64,000 nt of DNA. It comes from Malania oleifera. Taxonomy: Eukaryota; Streptophyta; Magnoliopsida; Santalales; Ximeniaceae. The position numbers and the translations under genes are program-made. Positions 47,038 to 57,817 of this stretch are shown in pieces. Position 1 is the first letter of the stretch; each line of letters starts with the position of its first letter. Under the pieces are notes generated by a model. It worked only from the letters and a program-made list of their open reading frames with translations, made no database searches and was not told the DNA's origin. Location: contig NC_080418.1 in NCBI RefSeq assembly GCF_029873635.1, positions 13,371,562-13,435,561 on the forward strand. Direction: 5' to 3'.

Positions 47038-47573
47038 ATTCCAAGTTATATTTTGATTTTGCTTAGTTCACATTTTAGTGATATGTTTTGGTTTGTACTA
47101 TTTATGACTCTTCTACTTTGATGCGTATCTATATGGTTCTTTGCTCTTTGTATTACAATTTTGTATCTCTTTTTGCATGATGTCAAAGTGGGCGATATGG
47201 TTTAGAGAGCAAAAATATATGAATGATTTAAAGAGATGGAAAATGTTGAATGTTGAATATATGCTATACGAATGGTTTAGAGAGATGGAAAATGCTGAGG
47301 GTTGAATATGCAATATGCTATGAATGTTGACTATATGCAATATATGAGCTATGCAAATGCCTTGATAAATATACAATAGCTATGAAAATGCCTTGATAAA
47401 TATACAATATTATAATATGTTATAAGCATTTGCAAATACCTTGTTGAGTTTTGGACTATTTTATAAAAACATTACTTGAATCTATTTAATACTATGCTTA
47501 CTATAAGGGGGAGCGTTCTAAAAGTTATCTCAATTTTTGCTCCTTATTTATCATCATCAAAAAGGGGGGAGAT
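47038..47573 (+). other. 3' untranslated part of D and polypurine tract
   Basis: Non-coding. Between about 47190 and 47410 there are short degenerate repeats (aatgctgagggttgaatat-, gctatgaaaatgccttgat-like). The last 15 bases, AAAAAGGGGGGAGAT, are the polypurine tract that primes plus-strand synthesis. Confidence 0.75.
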
Positions 47574-48519
47574 TGTTAGCCTAACAAGGCTTTCACCTCT
47601 TGTTTTGATGGTAACAAATGAAGGAAATGTTTAATGTGTTGTGTGTTCAAGTAATGATGTTTTCAAGAAACTCAAAAATCCAAAATCAACAAAAGCTTCG
47701 AAGGAACTATCAAAAGATCACCAACAAGCTCAAAGGTGTATGATGTGTCATGAAGTGATCAAAAAGGGAAGCTCAAAAACAGTTAAAGATGGAATGAACT
47801 CAAAGCTCAAAGATAACCATGAAGTTTTCAAAGAACAAGAAGTGTTTATATTTTTAGGAAATCTTCATATAAGTACTTCAAAGGTAAAAATATCATTGTG
47901 AATGAAAAGAAGCTCATTAGAGGATTGATATGGACTTTAAGACTTTATTTTAAAATCTCGGAAAATTATTTTCAAAAGCAAGAAAGTAAGGAAGCTAAAT
48001 ACTTTTAAAAATAAAAATAAAAATAAAATCATAAAAAGATAAATTTAGTCGACCGAAGTGTAAACCTCATGCGACCGAGGTGTAAACCTCAGGCGACCAA
48101 AGTTTTTGCTGAATAAAATTAAAACAAGCAGTATGTCTTCAGGCGTCTGACCCTATATCTTCAAGCTACTGAAGTGACTTCAGGCGACTGATGTTGCACT
48201 TCTAGCAACCGAAGTTTAGCAACGAGCAGATTTTTCAAAGTTCCTAATTTCAAAAATTAAATTACTTGCACCCTTTTTTTTTTTTTTTGGAAACTTGGGG
48301 GGCACTCCAAGTAAACTTGGGTAGCACATTTAAGAAGGATTTCAAGCCTATAAATACATGGTTTTATGATCTTCACAAAAACAACAAGCATTGAACAATC
48401 TTTCAAAAGCTCTCTCACTCAAAGCTATCTTGCTATCTACTCTAAGCTCTAACTTGCTGCAAATTTCTTGAGAAATCTTTGAGCTTTTTACATCTTCTCT
48501 GAAGCATATGATGTAGTGA

Positions 48520-50373
48520 TGACTCACTCGAAAAATGAGCAGCTCGAAAGCTATCCCAAGTATAGGAGTTACGTCGTGTAATATTAAGCCCAAGGGCTAG
48601 ATCGTCTCCTCAGGGAATGCGTTTTAATCTCAGATTTTACGTTCTTTCAATCGAAATTAAAAATGTACTGAACTCAGTTCAGATTCAGGATTTCAAGATT
48701 GTTCAATTTCACTTTTGACAAATTAAATAACACGCAATTTAAACCCTGAAATTAACATGCACTAAATAAAAGAAAACAAGAATAGAAATCATAGTTTACT
48801 TGAAGAAACATTGGGACACGCACTAATTAAAACTGGAAACTACAAATAAAGAATTGAAACACGCTAGAATGGAAACTCTAATCTACCTAAGGAAACATTG
48901 ACACACGCACTAATTAAAGATGGTAACCTAGAACATGGGATTAAAACACACACTATGGAAACTCAATCAACACATACGTGCGTAATAAAAATCGAATCTT
49001 TAACACGAATCAAGAATGCGAATTAAAATTAAAATATCAATCAACCTAAACAATAACATGACACAAGAAATAAAAACACAAACTTTGTATTTTATTTTAG
49101 TTTTCTATATTTTTTTTTTAATTTTTATCTTAGACTTCATTAATTAAACACATAAAATCAATAAACTTTAATACTAAAAAGAACTATAATTGAAAGAGCA
49201 TCTAACTAAATGATAAAGGAAAAAAATAAAAATAAAAAAAACAAGTCTTTAATAAAATCCAATGAGTAAAGACAAAATAACAATTAACATAGAGTAAATA
49301 AATAAATAAAAACAAGAAGAAGAAGAAGAAGAAGAAGAAGAAGAAGAAGATGAGAAAGAGAGAGAGAGTAAGAGAAAACAGAGCATGGCCGAGAGGAGTC
49401 CTGTGTTGCTGGAGTTGGCTGTGAAACAGAGGAATTCCGGCTGAGGAAGACTGCTATGGTGGTGGCTCTCGGTGGTGCTAGTGTTGGCCGAGAAGGGCTC
49501 TTCAATTCTGCAGCTTTCTGCTGTGTTACTGTGACTGTTGCTGCTGGCGGTTTGCTGTGGAGGAGGAGAACTGCTATGTTGCTGTTTTTGGACAGCAGAG
49601 AACTGCTGTGTTGCTGCGGCGGAGCTGGTGCACACTGTTTAGCCGGATGTTGCAAAGACACGAAGATTAACCGAGAGGGAGAGAGTGAGAATAAGCGGTT
49701 GAGAGATTGGAGAGAGAAGAAGAGCGGGGATGAGTGGAACTGGGAACGAGAGAGGCTACAAGAAATTAAAGAAAACAAGGGAGGAAAGAAAGGGAAGCAG
49801 AGAAAGGCAAAGCGGCAATTGAAAGAGAAAAAAAAAACAAAAACCAAAGAAGAAGAAGAAGAAGAACAGCAAGAAGAGAGGAGAGGAGAGCAGAGGAGAG
49901 CCCTCGGGGCTGCCTGCCGAACAGGGGGAAGAAAAGAAAGAAATTTAAAGGGGGAAATAAGCTGCCCTAGGACCTGGATCCAACCAACTTGACTCAGCAA
50001 CTTGACCCAAATTGTTGTATTTTTTTTGTTCTCTGTTCGTCGCAAATTCTGCTCTTATGGAGCCTGTATCTCACAAAACTCAAAACATGAAAGTTGTAGA
50101 TGATCCTTTCCTCTTTCTCCAGAAATTTGAATTGTCTCAATCGGAGCTCGAACAGAAAAGTTATGCACAAAATACGAACAGGTGTCGGTTTTGATTCCCG
50201 GGAATTTTCCTGCGACAAAAAATTACCAAAACTTCATAAATAGTGCAATAAAGTTCAAGAATGATGATTTTGGCACTTTATTAAAATATTGGACAATTTT
50301 GGACATTTAATTAAAAATATAAACCGTAAAGCCCGGGTTAAGCGTCCAATTACGCAGTTTTGACGCATAATCA
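48520..50373 (+). mobile_element. Solo LTR C (or LTR-like short element) inside B2
   Basis: 1854 bases from TGACTCACTCG to GCATAATCA, with a perfect 5-bp duplication agtga (48515-48519, 50374-50378) in LTR B2. It contains a (GAA)n tract at about 49315-49350 and a GA-rich stretch at 49730-49890. The frames it shows (for example 49284-50045 minus, 49456-49992 plus) are low-complexity Ser/Leu or Lys/Glu and not genes. A relative lies at the window start (1-354). Confidence 0.88.
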
Positions 50374-50723
50374 AGTGACCCGAAGAATAATAGTATTTTA
50401 ATAATAAAAAGGAAGGAAAATGAAAACAGGAACAGAAGGAGGCAGTAGACTTCGTCGACAAACGCTCCGTGTTCGTCGACGACATCACACTTTGGAGATA
50501 ATAATAATTTCAAGAAATTTCTAGGCCTCGTCGACGAACTCAGGGGTTTCATCGACGAGAGTTCTTCAACACCTCGTCGACGAGGTCCCGTCTTGTTGAC
50601 GAGAAAATACCGAGAGAAGAATTTGGGCTACTCTGAATTTCGTCAATGAAGGGTAAGGTTCGTCAACAAAATTCCTTAAGGACTCGTTGACAAGATGATG
50701 TGGCTCGTCAACGAATCCCGCAG

Positions 50724-50731
50724 TATAAATA
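50724..50731 (+). promoter_or_regulatory. TATA box of LTR B2
   Basis: TATAAATA, directly after the last member of the TCGTCGACGA-type array. Confidence 0.65.
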
Positions 50732-53700
50732 GCCCTAAACTGATTTTAATCGCAGAAATTCAGCCGCAAACCCTCTCCTCTCTCTCCCCTACGGCCCTTC
50801 CCCCTTCTCTCTTCGATTCTGGCCCTGTCAATCGTCGGATCGACGATCAGAGGCCACCACAATGTTCCTAGCGGAGTTTTCAAGTCTGTCAGAGCGGATC
50901 ATCGGTGGGGTAAAGTTGGAATTCATCCCAAATCCAGGGTAAGGTCTTTCATTCAGAATTTGGCTTTCTAACATTTGTAAGAAATGTAATAGACGTAGAA
51001 ATAGTAATGTTTTGTTCTGAGATTTATGGTTTTTAGGGTGTTGAGTGGAGAACCCTACGGGTGTAGGACCCATCTCGGTAGGGGATTTTAGCAGGAGTCA
51101 AGTAAGGGAAATATGCTATGCTAGGCAATTTTACTCTGTTTCAGTATAAACTATACGTTTTTATCAGATGATTATTCACGATAGAAATTTATACAATTAT
51201 CATTTATGTATAATATGTTTAAAATTTTTGTGTGGCTTGAGAATATGGGTATAGTAAAGAAACATGTTTTAAAGTATTTTCAGGATAAGTTTTACAGAAT
51301 ATACAGCCAGTGGTTATGTTTCATAGTAATTACAGAATACCATGATTATATAGTTTTCAGTACCATGATTATATAGTTTTTAGTACCATGATTATACAGT
51401 TTACTGTACCATGATTATACAGTTTTTAGTACCATGACTTACAGATTACAGTTCAGTTCAGAAATACAGATGATACAATTATAGTTATTACAATGTCATG
51501 GTTAATACAGTTATTACAAAATCATGGTAAAATAGCTAATTGTATATAGAAATATATTATATAGTATCAGACCCTATTGGACCATACAATTACAGAGCAC
51601 GGTACCATAGCTACATACAGTTTACAGAGTGCAACCACCTATTCAGATAATACGTGGTAGTAGGTCGATCGTATAGTGCTCTGATATGGACAGGCTCCCC
51701 ATCAGATATGGGTTGAGGAGGCCAAATCAGACAGAGGGAGTATAATGGTTTACCCTGGTCGGCCAACTAGGGTAGATCCCGCCTACGGGTCACACAACCC
51801 TATCATGAGGGGTTAAATCATGACACACAGTTATCCAAAGGGAAGTTTTCAGTTACTATTATGGATATACAGAATTACAGAGACAGAAAGTATACTTATT
51901 TATATTAGAAGTATTTTGAGTAGAAACTTAGAATATAGATATGTTAAGCAACATGAAAATGGGGGTGGTTTCTAATACTTGTACTGTATTTACAGGTTCA
52001 GTTATACATGATTTTTATAACAAAATATTTTTATAGCATTGTAACTCATTTGCCACACACTAGCAATAGCATATTTCGTCTTACTGAGCATTGGCTCATC
52101 CCAATTACTTTAACATTTTTCAGGTGATCCAGGTAGGCGAGCAAATCAGGCTCGCAGATAGAAGGGTCTCAGTATTACCCTGATATTAGAGTGAGTATTT
52201 TTGGGAGTATTTTTGTATAATTTTAGCCAGTTGAGGGTATTCTGAGGAAACAGTCATATATGTTTTTATTAGTAAATATTTTAGTACTTAAGTATTGTAA
52301 ATAATTACATATGGTTATGTTTATTTGATTTCTACTTCTTACTGCTTAGGTTAATGATTGGGTTTAATCCAGTGTGGTATCAGATCATTTTAAATGTTAT
52401 AGTATAAAATAAAATAAAAACTCAGTTAAATAGTAGGTCGTTACATATGATTTGAGTTCTTAATTCGTATCAAGAGAAGTAAACCGGTAATATTTACATT
52501 GAGCTTCTTGTTTCATCCCTTTGATATTTTTGAATTGAAGTATATTAGTTCTTAATTGTACTAATCAGCACTATTTGAGAGCACTCTTTGTACACATCTA
52601 TTTGTTGTATCTCTTGTAGATTGTGACAATCTAGGATTGTTGGATCGTTGGCTAAGCGAGGGGATATTGCTTAGAGAGGTGCTGCTCTAGCCTAGTTGAA
52701 GGAGTGACCAAACGAGGGTATATCGTTTGGAGAGGCAAGCTCTAGCCTAATCGAAGGAGTGTTGTGTAAATGGTGTTGTTCCGCTCAGCAAAGGAACTAG
52801 TTTTAGTGAATCCTTTGGTGGTTTGCCAAAGGCGAGGACGTAGGCTGGGCATAAGCCGAACCTCGTAAAAATCCCGATCTCACTCTCTCTTTCCCTTACT
52901 CTTTATTTTTAGCACATATAAATTGCGTGGATGATTTAATTTTTTAATCATATATACTACGTATATTTGGAAATCAAATAAACTTAAAGTCTAATTTTGA
53001 TTTGGGTGGCGAAAATCGAAAGGGAGTACGTTGGTTAAATCATACTTTGCGGAAACCATAAGGGGGTACGTTAATTGGTTAATACCCAAAGATAAATTAA
53101 CTAAAAGTTTATTTGAATTCTAAATTTTGGGAAGAGTGTGAATGTTTTGTTAAAAATCACTTTGAGAAAGCTAATTCATTATTAAAGGGATTGTATTAAC
53201 AACAGGGCTGCAAACATACAAAAGCTGAAATCTTGTACCTTATATCTTGGTTTAGATATTGTGTTTGATTGGATAGTTGGTTTGGTTGATTGATTGGTTA
53301 CTTGATTGTTTAAGCAATAGTGTTGCGAATTGTATAAAAAGAATTAAGTTCTTATGTGATTGATAAATTAAACAAATAAGTCAAGAATTGGTTAAAAGAA
53401 ATAAAAAAGGTTAAGAAGTCTTAAAAGGAATTATGAAAAAATTTTAAATCCAATTCACCCCCCTCTTGGGACTACATCTTAGTTTTCATACCCCTTTCAT
53501 AACTTAGATTAGTAACTTTGATTAGCCAACTTTTCTCTCTAATTTTATCCTAATCAAAGTTCCTCCAAAACACGTTTTTATTGCAAAACTCTTTTCTTAG
53601 GGCAAATCTTTTACTCTCCAAAACTCGCTTTCATTTAGTTGTAAATCATTATTACAAGAAAGTAATTTGTATAGGCATTTTTGTTATGCAAAATCATTTG

Positions 53701-54526
53701 AAACCAAAACCCTAGGTTCTCCGATTTGTTCTTGAAAAATGTTGTTTGGAAAAAATCTTTTGTAGGGTTTAAATCTTTGAAGCTTTTTATTATATACGTT
53801 CTTTTCAAAGATTGCAAAATCATTTTAGAAAAGTACCCTTACTCTACTGAGCATGTATTTCATATCATATTAAAGTGTATGTATTTGAGCTTTAATGTGT
53901 ACATTTCTTCTTGTATTTTTTAGAAGCATTTTTATGTACAAAAATGATTTTATTAGACCGGTTGAGTTCATCCCGTTAATTGAATTGGGGAGTCTCGGCC
54001 CCGTAAGTGAGACTAGTTTGGTTCAGCTCGAAAATTGAACTAGGGAGTCTCAGTCCCATAAGTGAGACAAGTTGTGCTCGGTCTTGTAATTGAACTGAGG
54101 TTTCCCTCGCCCCATTAGGAGAGGATGTAAACGACTTCTGCTCCACCCATTTAAGTGAGCAGGTTTAGTATAATCCTTGGGGGGGTATGCCCAAGGTGGG
54201 GACGTAGGCTGGGTTGATCGAACCTTGATAACAAATATTGTGTCACTCTCTCTCTCCTTATCTCATTTACTTTTCGCTCTTTAATTTCAGTATGTGTATG
54301 TCTGTTCATGTTTTGTTATAACCATCTTGCATGCACACATAATTAATTTAAATGAGATATGCAGCACACGTGTATGTATGCACACATTGCTCACTTACTT
54401 TACATACATGTTTTATTTCGAATGGGATATGAGATGTGGTGAATCGGCGTAATTGTTTAAATTAGCGAAAAAGTTTTAAAAATCCAATTCACCCCCCCCC
54501 CTCTTGGGATCACACCAATTCCAACA

Positions 54527-54879
54527 TTCATCTTCAATTTGGTCTTGAATTCTCCAAGCTCCTTTGTACTTTGGGCTGCAATCAACATGTCATCAACATA
54601 CAAGAGCAAATATATGAAAGAACCATCATTCAATTTCCGAAGGTAAACACAATGATCATATTGGCTTCTTATGTAGCTATGGTCTATCATAAATTGATCA
54701 AATTTCTTGTACCATTGCCTTAGAGATTATTTCAAACCATACAATGACCTTTTCAACTTGCACACCCAGTCTTATTTTCCTTTTGCCTTGAAGCGATCTA
54801 GTTGCGTCATATAAATTTCTTCTTCAAGATCTCCATGTAAGAAACTTGTTTTCACATCAAGTTGAACTAAATTCAAATT
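54527..54879 (-). pseudogene. Copia F: RT start and YVDD palm
   Basis: From 54879 down the minus strand reads LVQLDVKTSFLHGDLEEEIY, then KLKRSLYGLK, QWYKKFDQFM, DHCVYLRKLNDGSFIYLLLY followed by VDDMLIAAQ, and it ends at KTKLKM where LTR E cuts in. There is one stop near 54728 and another near 54774. The catalytic YVDD box is intact. Confidence 0.9.
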
Positions 54880-56010
54880 TGTTAGCCTTGTTGGCTACAA
54901 TATCATATTTAATGTGTTTTGATGATATTAACCTATTTGTATTGCTCCTAGTGTTTTCCTATCTTTGTATATCTTATTTAGTACAGATACTCGTTCATGG
55001 AGTACTGGATCGAAGGCGAAGATCAGACCGAGTAGTCGTCAAGAAGGAACGATCATACGGACACATACTCAGAAGGACCCAAGCACAACCAAAAGTTTAA
55101 ATTGTAGAATTATTTGTAATAAGTATTATGTGTGTGTTAGGAACTTTTTGTAACTCTTGCGTTTTGTTTTTGCATGATTTCTGAGCAAGAGTTGAGCAAT
55201 GCATATGCATAATAGGACACATGAGTTTATAGGTTTGAACTAAAGTCATAAACACAAACTCACCTTTCATAGTTTTCAAAGTTAAACTTAAAGAGTTTGT
55301 TAAATGAATCCTAAACTCAAACATAGTTTTCAAAGGGACAAGTTTTTAACATCTTGGTTTTACAAACATTTTCATAATTGGTCCTAAATGTGTCAAAACG
55401 AGTCTTATGTCCTAAAACTTTAAGAAAGTTAAGTATATTTTTGTAAAAGGACATTCTAAGTATATAAGATATCAAATGTTCTTTCAATTGTGTTTTCATA
55501 AATCAATATATCTTATATTTGAGGAAAAACTCACTTGGACAAGTTTTGAACTTCATTAGACTTAATATCTTTCTTATATTTTGTCCAAGAAATGTTTTAA
55601 GTCATTAAAAGGCTTTTTGATAAGGAAAAACAGAGCAATCGTCGACTAACATAGTGCATCCTCGAGTCCTGAACACCCTTTAGTATTTGGGGTATAACTT
55701 TTGCTAGAAAAGTTAAAAAAGGACAATCTTAGTGTCCCTAGAAAGCTAAGAAAAAAAATCCCAAAACTTTCATGTTGATGACGTTTTCTGATTTAGGGCA
55801 CTTGTCAATGAGAACAGGGGATTCGTCAACGAGTGACCAGTTGACACTAGTCGATGAGTGCAGGGGACTAGTCGACAAGTCCAACAGGTTGAACTATTCC
55901 AATGGGCAGAAAACGGCTATTTTACCAAATAAAACATCTTTTCTTCCCCCCAACGGCTAGTTAACGACTCCTTTGGCTCTTGGGCTATAAATACAAGTTA
56001 TTTACCATGT
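54880..56010 (+). mobile_element. LTR fragment G, ending just after its TATA box
   Basis: Begins TGTTAGCCTTGTTGGCTAC at the exact point where the RT text of F stops. It contains a U3 array (cgtcgactaac, tcgtcaacgagtgacc, tagtcgatgagtg, tagtcgacaagtcc, about 55640-55880) and TATAAATA at 55986-55993. Beyond about 56010 the text is the integrase-RT linker of F, so the R/U5 half of the LTR is missing and part of F between 56010 and the RT start was lost too. Confidence 0.65.
55986..55993 (+). promoter_or_regulatory. TATA box of LTR fragment G
   Basis: TATAAATA, about 25 bases before the apparent right end of the fragment. Confidence 0.55.
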
Positions 56011-57817
56011 ATGTATAATCTCTTTTCTAGATCTCCTGGTTGCAATAGACTCTTCTTGTTGTTGCCTCTATTCTGCTAGTTCCTCCTCTTCATCATCTCC
56101 TTTATCATTTTCTTCTGTGACTAGAGGAGTATATTTAGTTGAGGTCTTATAATGGTCTTTCTAATTTCTACATCTTGTTAATTACCTTTGTTAGTCTTTT
56201 CCATGGGTGCATCTTCTTTTCATTTCTTGAGCATTCGACTTTCGTCAAAAATGATATCCCTGCTAAATATCACCTTTTTTTCTTCTCTACTCCACAACCT
56301 ATAACCTTTCACACCATTTCTAAAGCTAAGAAAAATTGCTTCTTTTGCTCAGGGATCTAGCTTACCATCAATTACATGGTAATAAGTTGGACAAAAAAAA
56401 AAATACATAAGGAACCATAACCAGTAGCAGGTTTTCTAGTCCATGCCTCAATAAGTGTTTTTCCTTTAGGTATTGCGGATGGCAGTCTGTTGATGATATA
56501 GCTGGCATATGTAACAGCTTCCACTCAAAACGCCTTACCCAAACTAGCATTGGATAACATGAATCTCACCTTTTCCAGCAAAGTGTGATTCATTCTTTCT
56601 ACTATGACATTCTGTTGTGGAGTTCCCTTTACGGTGGAAATGCCTCCTGATTCCCTCTTCCTTGTAAACTTTTGAAACGTATCAGACTTGTATTCTCCAC
56701 CATTGTTTGATAGTAGGCACTTGATCTTTCTTCCTGTCTGGTTTTCAATCATCTTCTTACAAGCTAAGAACATGTTCAAGACTTCATTTTATGCTTCATG
56801 GTATACGCCCAAAGTCTTCTAGAGAAGTCATCTACAAAAGTGATGAACCAATGTTTTCTGCCTATTGATGGAGTCTTAGTGGGACCCCACACATCAGTAT
56901 TTACATAGTCAAGAATGCCTTTTGTTTGGTGGACAACAGTACCAACCTTCTCTCTTGTTTGTTTTCCAAGTACATAATGTTCACAAAATTCTAATTTACA
57001 AATTTTGGCACTTTTCAACAAGCCTTGTTTTTCTAGCCCTTGCATAGCTTTTCCACAGGCATGTCCAAGTCGTATGAGCCAAAGCCTTATAGTATCAGAA
57101 GTGTCTCCTTCTTATTTTTCCATGGTGGTGTTGGCTCCACCTACAACTATGTGTCCTTGCAAAAAAAATATAGGTTATTTCTCCTTGTGCCCTTTATAAC
57201 AACAAAAGCACCTTTAATCGCCTTCATAACTCCATTTTCAATGATGATTTTGAATCCTTTGGAATCTAATAACCTATTGAAATCAAATTCTTTTTTTTTT
57301 CAAATCAGGTACTACCAAACATTTGTTGGCTTTAGAGTTTTTCCATTATTCAGCTCCAATCAGATAGTATCAACTCGTTTCTTTTGGCATGGACAATCAT
57401 CTCCCATGAGTACTTTTCCACCATCAACTATTTCAAGACTAGTGAAATAGCTTTTATTGTACATCATATGGTGGGTGCATCCTGAATATAGGATCCATTC
57501 ACCAAGCTGATATTTTGTTGTGGAGATAAGTGCTATGTATATATCCTCATCAGATTCATCAACTACGTTAGAACTTATGCTAGCGCTCGCATTCTACTTC
57601 TCCTTGTGCTTCAATTTAGGGCAGTCCTTCTTCCAATGCCCTTCGTTGTGACAAAATCTGCATTCATCTTTAGCAAGGAATCTTCTTCCATTTGAAAAAA
57701 CTACTCTCGATTTGGAGCTAGAGTTGTTCCTTTTGGATGTTTTGCGGCTTTTAGACCTCCCCCGTACCACTATAGTTTCTGATGCATTACTTTCAACTTC
57801 TTTATCCTTTTTATTGC
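56011..57817 (-). pseudogene. Copia F: gag knuckle, protease, integrase
   Basis: The minus strand from 57817 has KDKEVESNASETIVVRGRSK and the zinc knuckle CRFCHNEGHWKKDC (about 57665-57624). The protease region near 57500 reads WILYSGCTHHM: the catalytic Asp of the D-S-G motif is Tyr (57488-57486). Pre-integrase and integrase follow (EFCEHYVLGKQTREKV, TDVWGPTKTPSIGRKHW, then 56725 LLSNNGGEYKS and GTPQQNVIVERMNHTLLEKV), then the C-terminal domain down to about 56040. Several frameshifts occur (57400-57050, 56780, 56520). Confidence 0.88.

Larger units (their letters stand above)
48512..52445 (+). mobile_element. Solo gypsy LTR B2, itself split by LTR C
   Basis: TGTAGTGA (48512-48519) plus 50379-52445, about 2.07 kb when joined, TG...CA ends, perfect 5-bp duplication tatga (48507-48511, 52446-52450). 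It matches LTR B (11979-13907) along its length. Visible are a U3 array of TCGTCGACGAA variants (about 50440-50720), a TATA box at 50724, and a pyrimidine-rich leader. There is no interior. A TGGTATCAGA motif lies about 55 bases before its 3' end, as in LTR B. Confidence 0.93.
41355..53488 (+). mobile_element. Element D: complete LTR element with gag and a non-pol ORF
   Basis: Complete plus-strand LTR element. The 5' LTR is 41355-43297 and the 3' LTR 47574-53488, enlarged by nested insertions. Perfect 5-bp duplications, taccc, lie at 41350-41354 and 53489-53493. The primer site TGGTATCAGAG is at 43300-43310 and the polypurine tract aaaaaggggggagat at 47559-47573. The interior is 4276 bases: gag (43355-45172), a gap with U3-like motifs, and a 413-codon second frame (45796-47037). 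I find no integrase, RT or RNase H text, so D must depend on enzymes of another element. Without the nested LTRs it is about 8.2 kb. The first 345 bases of the two LTRs differ at about 15 sites (about 4 percent), nearly all transitions. Confidence 0.95.
47574..53488 (+). repeat. 3' LTR of element D, with nested LTRs
   Basis: The parts 47574-48511 and 52451-53488 together give the LTR (about 1976 bases with one duplication copy), matching the 5' LTR end to end. The split at 48511/52446 is inside gcatatgatttgag of the LTR, with tatga duplicated. Confidence 0.95.
40388..54526 (+). mobile_element. Solo LTR E, split by element D
   Basis: On the plus strand it runs from TGTTGGCTTTTTGAGTCC (40388) to ACCAATTCCAACA (54526). 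The parts are 40388-41354 and 53494-54526, 2.0 kb in total once D and one copy of its duplication are removed. The flanks ttcaa and ttcat form a 5-bp duplication with one mismatch, and the RT frame of F is intact up to both sides. No interior is present, so it is a solo LTR. The U3 carries an array of gggcgaccgaact-type motifs (about 40855-41235) upstream of a TATA box at 41344. Confidence 0.85.
34351..57817 (-). mobile_element. Tnt1-like Ty1/copia element F, shattered by insertions
   Basis: One minus-strand element can be followed across 23 kb: gag knuckle, protease and integrase (57817-56011), RT start and palm (54879-54527), an RT piece (40387-40302), the RT end and RNase H (35902-35000), then the 3' LTR (34933-34351). 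The reading order fits copia exactly, and each gap is an identifiable LTR insertion: G (54880 to about 56010), E with its passengers (40388-54526) and J (35903-40301). The RT/RNase H text is of Tork/Tnt1 type (family knowledge). The 5' LTR and most of gag are gone; the element ends against LTR I at about 57817. Confidence 0.85.

Noticed and set aside
49284-50045. Frames of 253 (minus) and 178 (plus) codons in LTR C
   Set aside because: Both come from GAA/GA-rich low-complexity DNA within a bounded LTR; Ser/Leu and Lys/Glu runs only.
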